This document shows, one piece after another, positions 1 through 6,204 of a stretch of DNA of 10,440 nt; the first letter of the stretch is position 1; each line of letters opens with the position of its first letter. The notes under the pieces were generated by a model. That model was not told the DNA's origin. It did no database searches and was given only the letters and a program-made list of their open reading frames with translations. A program made the position numbers and the translations under genes. This DNA is from Gammaproteobacteria bacterium (lineage in GTDB: Bacteria > Pseudomonadota > Gammaproteobacteria > Steroidobacterales > Steroidobacteraceae), in assembly GCA_030040525.1 (NCBI GenBank), contig JASHTN010000397.1, positions 1-10,440 of the forward strand, in the 5' to 3' direction.

Positions 1-1
1 C

Positions 2-571
2 ACATCAGTGCCGCAGCCCGATGTCGCGCTCGCTATCGCAGCAGCGTTGCAGCACCTTGTAACGAGCGGAATGTTGGTGCCAAGTCCTCACGTTAGTTCA
101 TGGGGCACGTTTCAGCTAACCGCCCGCGCAAAGGCAGTCAAGGACGCAGCCGACTACGAGCGTTACCGCCATTCCTCAAGCTACCCCCGTGGCCGAATTC
201 ACCCGCTAATCGAGCGGAACACGTACTCGGAATTCATGAAGGGGGATTACGACACGGCCGTATTTAAGGCGTTCAAGACACTTGAGGACACCGTTCGCAC
301 GCGCGCCGGATATGGGCACGAGAAGATCGGTGTCCCGATGATGCGGGCGGCATTTCAGCCAAAAGACGGGCCCCTGCGAGACAAGACCGAGGAAGAGGGT
401 GAGCGCGACTCGTTGATGCATTTGATGGCTGGCGCGCTCGGCCGATTCAAGAATCCGCCGAGTCATCGCTTCACTGGGCTCGATGATCCTGCAGCTACTA
501 TCGAAATCCTGCAGCTCGCGAGCTTGCTCATGCGCATCGCCGAGCAGCGGCCCGTCACTGAGTCGAATTAA
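2..571 (+). CDS. TIGR02391/Ymh-family protein with HEPN-like motif, 5' partial
   Basis: The frame is open to the left window edge, so the true start probably lies outside; the first possible start inside is GTG at 8, and residues are numbered from it. Residues 12-45 look like the end of a small winged-helix-like segment, as often precedes this domain. Residues 72-178 match my memory of the TIGR02391 (hypothetical Ymh, PF09509) family: a Y-x-x-A-V-F-K-A-F-K helix (81-90), then acidic residues and a helix ending in R146-F-K-N-P-P-S-H153. That R-x6-H spacing fits the HEPN RNase motif, and N-P-x-x-H is typical of the family. Members are known from phage, plasmid and restriction-system neighbourhoods, with no settled biochemical role. 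RNase activity is inference only. Base composition is lower in GC than the housekeeping genes to the right. Confidence is good for the family and low for function. Confidence 0.75.
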   Translation, partial: TSVPQPDVALAIAAALQHLVTSGMLVPSPHVSSWGTFQLTARAKAVKDAADYERYRHSSSYPRGRIHPLIERNTYSEFMKGDYDTAVFKAFKTLEDTVRTRAGYGHEKIGVPMMRAAFQPKDGPLRDKTEEEGERDSLMHLMAGALGRFKNPPSHRFTGLDDPAATIEILQLASLLMRIAEQRPVTESN

Positions 572-671
572 GGCGCCGCCGATCGTTCGATCTTCCTGAC
601 TTGCACACGGGCGGCTCCCGGCAGCACAGTAACCACGCGCGAGCTACCGAAAGCTCGGAGACGCCTCGCAC

Positions 672-1319
672 ATGCAGGATAGGGCGCGCCAAGCTGTTGA
701 CTTTATCGTGAGCCATTGCCCGAACGTGGGGGCATTTTATGGCAGCGGGGACCCGTTCGGATTCTTGCAGGAATCGGCCGAGCGCATGCGCACTGCGACG
801 CCTTCGGTCGTCTTCCCGTCTCGTTACATTGAGCACGTAGCGTACGCAGTGCACACAGCAGGTAGGTACCCGTTCCTGAGTCCGCCTGCGGCGGTGGCGG
901 CCGTATATCTTGCGACTCGTTTCGAGTTTTACTTTCGCCTACTCTCTGCAAAGCTCAACAGCGACGGTACTTGGGTTTCGTCATCAGGGCAGGAGGCGGC
1001 TTTCGCAAGCATCGGGAACCAACGGCTGAAGGAGCAGCGTGTGTCAAATGTTTCGCTCGCGTACGAGGTCATGAAGCTCGGCACTTCAAGCGTGGTGCCG
1101 CATTTCGCACGCCTTGACGCAGCCCTGTATCCGTCGCCGATAACAGCCGGCGGTGATTTCACGATTGCACATGTTGGGGCACGCATTGCGTATGGGCGAC
1201 ATCGAGTGGCTCACGGGCAATGGGGTGACATCTCCGCTGAGGCTGTGTTCTATGGGTTAGCAACGGCAGTGGTGTTCTACGGCGCTGAAGGCGTGACGCC
1301 CGACCGAAATGCGCAGTAG
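672..1319 (+). CDS. HEPN-like protein of unknown function (R-H-x3-H motif)
   Basis: This 215-residue protein belongs to no family I can name. ATG at 672 is the first start of the frame, and a GGAG (657-660) lies 11 bases upstream. It is predicted soluble and mostly helical. Near the C-terminus (171-205) a helix carries R176-H177-R-V-A-H181-G182, followed by a second aromatic helix (191-204). An R-polar-x3-H pair at the start of the last helices is the signature of HEPN domains, which act as metal-independent RNases in many toxin-antitoxin and abortive-infection systems. Residues 77-95 form another helix with an acidic residue (E85) that could be the usual partner of the motif. No nucleotidyltransferase (MNT) gene is visible beside it; the next gene downstream is a HipA-like kinase. 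It could instead be a non-catalytic structural HEPN protein. Confidence 0.7.
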   Translation: MQDRARQAVDFIVSHCPNVGAFYGSGDPFGFLQESAERMRTATPSVVFPSRYIEHVAYAVHTAGRYPFLSPPAAVAAVYLATRFEFYFRLLSAKLNSDGTWVSSSGQEAAFASIGNQRLKEQRVSNVSLAYEVMKLGTSSVVPHFARLDAALYPSPITAGGDFTIAHVGARIAYGRHRVAHGQWGDISAEAVFYGLATAVVFYGAEGVTPDRNAQ

Positions 1320-1345
1320 GCTGTGAGCTGCCGCGTCCCCTGGGC

Positions 1346-1351
1346 TACAAT
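1346..1351 (+). promoter_or_regulatory. Possible -10 box ahead of the HipA-like kinase gene
   Basis: TACAAT matches the sigma-70 -10 consensus at five of six positions and lies 76-81 bases before the preferred start at 1427. No good -35 hexamer is seen 16-18 bases upstream, so this is a weak call. If real, the kinase and its downstream partner would be transcribed separately from the HEPN-like gene. Confidence 0.25.
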
Positions 1352-1426
1352 CCGAGCTGAGAGTAGAGCTTCGCCGGGATGGATGGTCCTGGCTTTGAGC
1401 GCCTCGGATCTTACGGAGTGCGTTCA

Positions 1427-2317
1427 ATGAATCAGCCCGCGCGAGATGTGACCGACCCCAAAGCTGCAGCGGCAGCAGAGACCCCACACGACATCGCAGA
1501 GCCTGCCGCAGCCGGAAGCAGTTACCACCTCTTTGACGACGATGTTGTCAGGCTTAGGGTCACCTGGTCTCAGTGCGCGATCGCTTCTCAGCATGCATGG
1601 GAACGCTGCAGTCAGAATGCGCAGAGCGACTCTGCGCCATTCGGTGTGAAGGACAAGGATGGCTTCCGCGGTAAGGCAAAGCCCGGCTTCATTAAGCCTG
1701 ATGTTAGTCGCGCAGCACACGAAAAGATCGCAAGCGATCTTGCTGCATTGCTAGATCTGCCGATTCCGCCAGTAACGTTATTCAGAATCCCTGAGCCAGT
1801 GCCCCCTGATCACCGCACGAAACAACCCGGTGACCCATTCGTGTGCGTATCCGCATGGGCATTCCCCAGCTGCGATGAGTGGCGCATACATGCCTCCGTC
1901 ATCACGGAGCAAGAGAAGGCATCCACAATCGTGCCGCTGAGTGCGGTATGGGTGTTTGAATCGTGGATTTCCGCCGATGATCGGGATTACGGGAAGCACA
2001 TACTTGTATCGCCGACCGGAAAGCCGCCGCTCAGAATCGCCTGCGTGGATTATGCGTTTTCACTATCCAAGTCGTGGCAGGCGGGGAGGGCTGCCCCGGG
2101 TGCTGTCCCCTGGAAAATGCCCTTCGAGGTCGCCAAACGCGACGCCGCGACCGTCGCGGCAATGGCGGCCAGAATCGAGAAGCTCGAGGTCCCGGCAATC
2201 GAGGGGATTGTGAAGCGTGTCGGGGCCGAATGGTTGCCGCCTCCCAAGGGCGAGCTTATATTGAAGAACCTCCTTCAACGGAGAGAGGGAATCCGTCAAA
2301 TTGTCGGAGTACCCTAG
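1427..2317 (+). CDS. HipA-like (PI3K-fold) kinase family protein
   Basis: I chose ATG 1427 over the upstream ATG at 1379 because CGGAG at 1414-1418 sits 8 bases before it. That gives 296 residues. Residues 1-35 are Ala/Pro-rich and probably disordered. The rest follows the order of HipA-like kinases (HipA_2 type). F-I-K90-P is the likely ATP-binding Lys strand, and a helix with H98-E99 leads to L-P-I-P-P (111-115). A catalytic-loop-like segment A-D-D185-R186-D-Y-G-K190-H191 is followed by I-A-C-V-D208-Y-A, the usual metal-binding Asp. The loop normally has an Asn after D-R-x3; here that position is Lys190 or His191, so activity may be altered or lost. The next gene starts 8 bases downstream, so the two are very probably co-transcribed. 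HipA relatives phosphorylate proteins such as GltX, or act as antitoxins or regulators; the target here is unknown. Confidence 0.65.
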   Translation: MNQPARDVTDPKAAAAAETPHDIAEPAAAGSSYHLFDDDVVRLRVTWSQCAIASQHAWERCSQNAQSDSAPFGVKDKDGFRGKAKPGFIKPDVSRAAHEKIASDLAALLDLPIPPVTLFRIPEPVPPDHRTKQPGDPFVCVSAWAFPSCDEWRIHASVITEQEKASTIVPLSAVWVFESWISADDRDYGKHILVSPTGKPPLRIACVDYAFSLSKSWQAGRAAPGAVPWKMPFEVAKRDAATVAAMAARIEKLEVPAIEGIVKRVGAEWLPPPKGELILKNLLQRREGIRQIVGVP

Positions 2318-2325
2318 AGTCGATC

Positions 2326-2892
2326 ATGGCCGCCAACCCTGCGCTACTCAAGAAGCAAGACCCTATCCGGTTACTCGGGTCCCACATCTTGTACCGATGC
2401 GACCTGCGCCAGGCACCGTCTGTCACCATCCATCTTGGCGTGCTCGCCGAATTGGTCACGGAGAAGTGGCATCTGTTAGGTTTGGCGGCGCGCGTCAGTC
2501 TGGACAAATCAGAGGTGGAGGTGCTCGCTTCTACCTGGAGAGAGAGGCTGGCGCGTCCTTTCGACTACTTCTTTCCCGCGGTCGAGCGCGCGTGGAACAC
2601 CGCGAAGGCGGGGGAGTGCATCGACCTGTTGGTGGCAGAGTTCGGTGGGTCGCTGTTCGTTCAGCCTCCGTCGATACTTGAGTTACCTGTGCTGCCCCAG
2701 CAAACCTCGGAGGCCGCCGGCACCGGCAAGGAAGAGCTGCGCGGCGAAGTATTCAGGTCGATAGACAAGGAAGCGAACATCTTCCTCAGTCCGCAGCACC
2801 AGCCCGCTGTCACCTTGCGCGGCCCAGCGCCAATACACGGGCATTCGGGGCGGAGGAGTAGCGCGCGCTCTTCGGCCGCGCTGCCAGCCTAA
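2326..2892 (+). CDS. Unknown protein paired with the HipA-like kinase; C-terminus may be aberrant
   Basis: The frame is open further upstream, but that part overlaps the kinase gene. ATG 2326, 8 bases after the kinase stop and preceded by AGAG (2316-2319), is the natural start and gives 188 residues. I do not recognise the family. Residues 11-55 alternate like beta strands (I-L-Y-R-C-D, then V-T-I-H-L-G-V-L-A-E), 58-93 are helical with many aromatics, and 98-112 are strand-like again. HipA_2-type kinases are often neighbours of DUF3037 proteins, which carry a comparable N-I-G-V-L stretch near their start; a distant relationship is possible but unproven. From about residue 158 the protein turns into a Ser/Arg/Ala/Pro-rich tail unlike the rest, so the reading frame probably runs into foreign or non-coding sequence and the original C-terminus may be lost. 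Confidence 0.55.
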   Translation: MAANPALLKKQDPIRLLGSHILYRCDLRQAPSVTIHLGVLAELVTEKWHLLGLAARVSLDKSEVEVLASTWRERLARPFDYFFPAVERAWNTAKAGECIDLLVAEFGGSLFVQPPSILELPVLPQQTSEAAGTGKEELRGEVFRSIDKEANIFLSPQHQPAVTLRGPAPIHGHSGRRSSARSSAALPA

Positions 2893-3099
2893 GGCCGCTC
2901 ACCTCGCGCTCGTTGCGGTATCGATGACGGTACCTCGGCAACTTCCTCTTAGGAACACGCCGCGTTATCAACAAGATATGCGGCTCTTCAACGTATTCGC
3001 CCGCTACCTCGAGCGGCTTCTGTCGCCCTTCACCGCCTCGCAGCGCGACGCTCCGCAAAGCTGACGCCACCGGATTTCTGTAGCTTCCTCGCGACTGCT
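2893..3099. other. Gene-poor stretch, possible relic or repeat element
   Basis: No convincing gene lies here. A stop-free plus-strand frame runs from 2765 to 3064, with an internal ATG at 2924 that gives 46 residues (M-T-V-P-R-Q at the start, R-D-A-P-Q-S at the end). The opposite strand is also open from 3070 down to 2810 (86 residues, GTG start). Neither has a good ribosome binding site. Sequence open on both strands, following the odd tail of the upstream gene, could be the end of an old mobile element or a gene remnant. I see no terminal inverted repeats or target-site duplication that would prove this. Confidence 0.3.
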
Positions 3100-3128
3100 G
3101 TGAGTGATTTGCGCTAACATCATCTCAC
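3100..3128. promoter_or_regulatory. Imperfect inverted repeat overlapping a possible -10 box, candidate operator
   Basis: GTGAGTGAT (3100-3108) and ATCATCTCAC (3119-3128) are reverse complements except for one extra base, with a 10-base centre. TAACAT at 3115-3120, a plausible -10 box, lies in the centre and the start of the right arm. The site ends 28 bases before the start of the DUF2946-like gene. A repressor binding here would block transcription of that gene and the receptor. No clear -35 hexamer is present, so both promoter and operator are tentative; a hairpin in the transcript is the alternative. Confidence 0.35.
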
Positions 3129-3156
3129 CAGGAATAGCCCGGAGAGGGATGGGCAC

Positions 3157-3603
3157 TTGAGCTCGCACACGCTCATGAGGCGAACGCTCGCAGCCAGCAT
3201 CATGCTGGTCGCGTTTACCTCGCGTGCGCTGATTCCCCCGGGGTTCATGCCGGCAGGCAACCGGCCGTTCTCGTTCGAGATCTGCTGGGAGGACTTTCCC
3301 GCCTACATGCTCGCGCAGAGTGAGCCTGCGCACGCGGACTCCATGGACATGGGCTCCGTGCCGGCGGAGTCCCTGCCCCACGGCTCCCCGCGGGCAGCGC
3401 ACCACCACTCCGGAGGCCGCCCGCATAGCGAGCATTGCGTCTTCGGCACCGCCTGCAGTGCCGGGCCAATCACTCACCTGCCACTGCTGAGCGACATCTC
3501 ATGCGCCCGGCAGCTTCGCGCGATCGCCTTCGTTTCGGTCGCGGGCACCGTCCGCCGCGTCTATCTCCCGCAACCGCGGGCACCCCCGGGTCGGCTGAGC
3601 TGA
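3157..3603 (+). CDS. DUF2946-like small exported protein, probably metal-related
   Basis: I chose the TTG start at 3157 because a strong ribosome binding site, GGAGAGGG (3141-3148), lies 8 bases before it; ATG 3175 is in frame but has no site. The 148-residue protein begins with a hydrophobic segment (about residues 10-24) that fits a signal peptide or anchor. R-A-L-I-P-P-G-F-M-P-A (23-33) is the hallmark start of DUF2946 proteins, and the R-A-P-P near the end (141-144) is also typical. The middle is rich in His, Met and Cys (Met63, Met65, His82-84, His90, His93, Cys94, Cys100), which suggests binding of a soft metal such as copper in the periplasm; this is inference. DUF2946 genes often stand next to TonB-dependent receptor genes, as here, and the two probably form one transcript. 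Confidence 0.7.
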   Translation: MSSHTLMRRTLAASIMLVAFTSRALIPPGFMPAGNRPFSFEICWEDFPAYMLAQSEPAHADSMDMGSVPAESLPHGSPRAAHHHSGGRPHSEHCVFGTACSAGPITHLPLLSDISCARQLRAIAFVSVAGTVRRVYLPQPRAPPGRLS

Positions 3604-3702
3604 CCTCCAGCGGCTGGGCTCGTGCCAGCCGCATCTCGAGCACGCGCCGCGGATGGCGCGCGCTCGTCCGTACCTTTGCAGGGCTGCGCCCAAGCGCGGG
3701 CC

Positions 3703-3709
3703 GGGGGAG
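3703..3709 (+). promoter_or_regulatory. Ribosome binding site that decides the receptor start
   Basis: GGGGGAG is followed 7 bases later by GTG at 3717. This places the receptor start there rather than at any start further upstream in the same open frame, which would overlap the DUF2946-like gene and add an unstructured Arg-rich leader. Confidence 0.65.
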
Positions 3710-3716
3710 TGTTCCC

Positions 3717-6005
3717 GTGGCAGATCGTATCCGAGGGCCGGTAGCGCGCGCGCGCCGCCGCTCACGAGCTTATCTGGTCCCCTCCGGGGCGGCAGTCGTC
3801 CTGCTTCTCATGCTGCTTCTTCCGGCGCGGGGCTGGGCTGCGGCCTATGGCAGCGTGAGCGGCATCGTCCGGGACGACAGCGGCCAGCCGGTTGCAGAAG
3901 CGCAGGTAATGCTCGAGTCCGCCGCCCACGCGATCATGCAGAGGCAAACAGACTCGACGGGCCGCTTCGCTTTTCCGAACCTGGCGATCGGTCAGTACCT
4001 GCTCAGCATCTCGCGGCGCGGCTTCGCTTCCCTCAGCCACCCGGTCACGGTACAGGCCGGATATTTCCCGTTTGCGGAAATCGTGTTGTTGCCACCCTCG
4101 AAGCTCGCCGAGGTGACGGTGACAGCGACCCGACTCCCGGTTGTCGCCTCAGTCACCCCGATCGTGATGCTGAGCGAGGAGGACATCGAGAACACCCCGG
4201 GAGCGACCAACGTCAACAGTCTCGCCATGGTTACCGACTACGTTCCGGGCGCGTACCAGGCTCATGACATGCTGCACATGGACGGCGGCCATCAGACAAA
4301 CTGGCTGATGGACGGGGTCGAGATTCCCAACACCAACATCGCGGAGAACCTCGGCCCTGAAATCGATCCCCATGACATCCAGACCCTGGGCGTCGAGCGG
4401 AGCAGTTACCTGGCCGACGAGGGCGATCGTACTTACGGCATCGTCAACGTGATCCCGAAGAGCGGCTTCAGCAGTGACAACCAGGCGGCGCTCGACGTCA
4501 CGGCGGGAAACTTCGCCCAGACCGACGACAACGTGAGCATCGCCAGCCACACGGACGATTTCGCGTACTATGCGAGCCTCGAGGGCAATCGCAGCGATCT
4601 GGGGCTGCAGACGCCCGTCTCCCAGGTGATCCACGACGATGCACAGGGATACGGCGCGTTCACCAACCTGCAGTACAAGCCGGGCGCGCAGGACACGGTG
4701 AGCCTCGTCGCCCAGTTGCGGCAGGACGATTACCAGATACCGGACTGCACCGCGCCGCTCCCTGACGACCCGTACTGCGTCGGGCAGTTCGGCGACGTGC
4801 AGGGCGAGGCGGACAATTTCGCGCTGCTGTCCTGGGCGCACACCTTCACGAACGACGCGGTGCTCACCAGCTCGCTCTTCTATCACTTTGAACGGGCCGA
4901 TTATGACGCGGGTGCCACCGACTATCCGACCATCACCACCTATCACCACAGCTCGCAGTACGAGGGCGGCGAGGAGAACCTGCGGATGAGCTTCAGCCGC
5001 AATCATCTCGATGTCGGGGTCTTCGGCTTCGCCCAGCAGGATCGGGCCGATCTCAACCTGGCGTTCAGCGACGGCGCGCCGACGCTGCAGGAGTTGCAGA
5101 GCCCGACCGGCGGGCTCCTCGCCGCCTGGGTGCAGGACACTTACGAGGCTATGCATTGGCTCAACCTGTCGGCGGGCGTGCGCGAGTCGCACTTCCAGGG
5201 CGATGTGACCGAGAACGCGACCGACCCGCGGCTCGGCGCGACCGTCCTGTTGCCGCACCTCGACTGGGTACTGAGCGTCTTCTGGGGCAAGTACTACCAG
5301 GCCCCGCCGCTCGAGACGCTCTCAGGGCCCTTGGTCGCCTACGCGACCGCGAGTGACACCTCGTACCTGCCGCTGCACGGCGAGCGCGACACGGAGCGCA
5401 AGTTCGGCGTGACGATCCCGGTGCAGGGCTGGACCATCGAGGCGGACTATTTCGTCACCGCGGCGACTGACTTTTTGGATCACAACCCGCTCGGCGAATC
5501 CGACATCTTCCTGCCGATCACCGACCAGGGGGCCCGCATCGAGGGACGCGAGCTCACCGTGCGCTCACCGCCCTTCTGGCCTTACGGACAGGTGCATCTC
5601 GCCTACTCGAATCAGACGGCCGAATGCTACGGCTCGATCACCGGCGGGCTGGTGGTGCCGGGCACGCAATGCGGCTTCCCGCCCACCTCGCTCGACCACG
5701 ACCAGCGCAATACGCTGAATCTCGGGTACAACGCGGATCTGCCGGCGGGGTTCTTCATCGGCTCCAACGTCTCGGTCAATTCGGGACTGTCCAACGGCTT
5801 CGCGGGACCGAGCCATCTGCCGAGCTACGTGCTGTTCGACCTGACTGTCGGCCGCAACATCACCCGCGACCTGTCGGTGTCGATCACGGGCCTGAACCTC
5901 AGCAACCGGCACCTGCTCACCGACAACAGCCTCACCTTCGGCGGCGTCCACTGGAATGACCCGTTCCAGATCTACGCCGAGCTGCGCTACAAGTTTCACT
6001 ATTGA
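3717..6005 (+). CDS. TonB-dependent receptor with carboxypeptidase-regulatory-like N-terminal domain
   Basis: This is an outer-membrane active transporter powered by TonB-ExbBD. From GTG 3717 it has 762 residues. The signal peptide (1-42) has an Arg-rich n-region, a Leu-rich core (25-35) and a likely Ala-x-Ala cut near 41-43. A carboxypeptidase-regulatory-like beta domain follows (45-126: G-S-V-S-G-I-V-R-D, then T-G-R-F-A-F-P). The plug starts at E-V-T-V-T-A-T-R (132-139) and includes H187-M-D-G-G-H-Q-T-N-W-L-M-D-G (to 200), then P-N-T-N-I-A-E-N-L-G-P (204-214) and D-R-T-Y-G-I-V-N-V-I-P (237-247). The remainder is a barrel rich in aromatic strands that ends in Y-K-F-H-Y. Related receptors, as I recall them, have R-G-G where this one has D-G-G. 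The substrate is unknown; the DUF2946-like neighbour suggests a metal or metal chelate. Confidence 0.9.
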   Translation: MADRIRGPVARARRRSRAYLVPSGAAVVLLLMLLLPARGWAAAYGSVSGIVRDDSGQPVAEAQVMLESAAHAIMQRQTDSTGRFAFPNLAIGQYLLSISRRGFASLSHPVTVQAGYFPFAEIVLLPPSKLAEVTVTATRLPVVASVTPIVMLSEEDIENTPGATNVNSLAMVTDYVPGAYQAHDMLHMDGGHQTNWLMDGVEIPNTNIAENLGPEIDPHDIQTLGVERSSYLADEGDRTYGIVNVIPKSGFSSDNQAALDVTAGNFAQTDDNVSIASHTDDFAYYASLEGNRSDLGLQTPVSQVIHDDAQGYGAFTNLQYKPGAQDTVSLVAQLRQDDYQIPDCTAPLPDDPYCVGQFGDVQGEADNFALLSWAHTFTNDAVLTSSLFYHFERADYDAGATDYPTITTYHHSSQYEGGEENLRMSFSRNHLDVGVFGFAQQDRADLNLAFSDGAPTLQELQSPTGGLLAAWVQDTYEAMHWLNLSAGVRESHFQGDVTENATDPRLGATVLLPHLDWVLSVFWGKYYQAPPLETLSGPLVAYATASDTSYLPLHGERDTERKFGVTIPVQGWTIEADYFVTAATDFLDHNPLGESDIFLPITDQGARIEGRELTVRSPPFWPYGQVHLAYSNQTAECYGSITGGLVVPGTQCGFPPTSLDHDQRNTLNLGYNADLPAGFFIGSNVSVNSGLSNGFAGPSHLPSYVLFDLTVGRNITRDLSVSITGLNLSNRHLLTDNSLTFGGVHWNDPFQIYAELRYKFHY

Positions 6006-6104
6006 CCAACACGGAGCCACCTCGAGCTCACCGCTGCCGCGCTCGCCGCCGCCGCGACCGCCCGCCGCGGCAACGCCCGTCGTGATGCGCCGACAGCCGC
6101 ACGC

Positions 6105-6125
6105 TGTGACGAGAGTCGCGTTTTT
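6105..6125 (+). terminator. Weak rho-independent terminator after the receptor gene
   Basis: A 6-bp stem, TGTGAC (6105-6110) with GTCGCG (6115-6120), contains two G-T wobbles. It closes on a GAGA loop, a GNRA tetraloop, and is followed directly by TTTTT (6121-6125), a rarity in this GC-rich sequence. The position 100 bases after the receptor stop fits the end of the DUF2946-receptor transcript. The short stem keeps confidence moderate. Confidence 0.4.
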
Positions 6126-6204
6126 CGGCTTCCCTGCCCGCCGTGCACCGCCGCCGCCCGCGCAGCGTGCTAGCGTGCCGCCGGAATACCCGCCGGTGCG
6201 CTTG

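Noticed and set aside
581..592. GATCGTTCGATC palindrome after the Ymh gene as a terminator
   Set aside because: The stem is only four to five base pairs and no T-run follows.
2074..2325. Upstream extension of the kinase partner frame
   Set aside because: It overlaps the kinase gene in another frame, is Gly/Arg-rich, and ATG 2326 fits directly behind the kinase stop.
3435..3716. Upstream extension of the receptor frame
   Set aside because: It would overlap the DUF2946-like gene and put an Arg-rich leader before the signal peptide; GTG 3717 has a strong ribosome binding site.
4149..5258. Minus-strand open frame of 369 residues
   Set aside because: It is antisense to the TonB receptor, which has clear signal peptide, plug and barrel features; the translation shows no recognisable domain.
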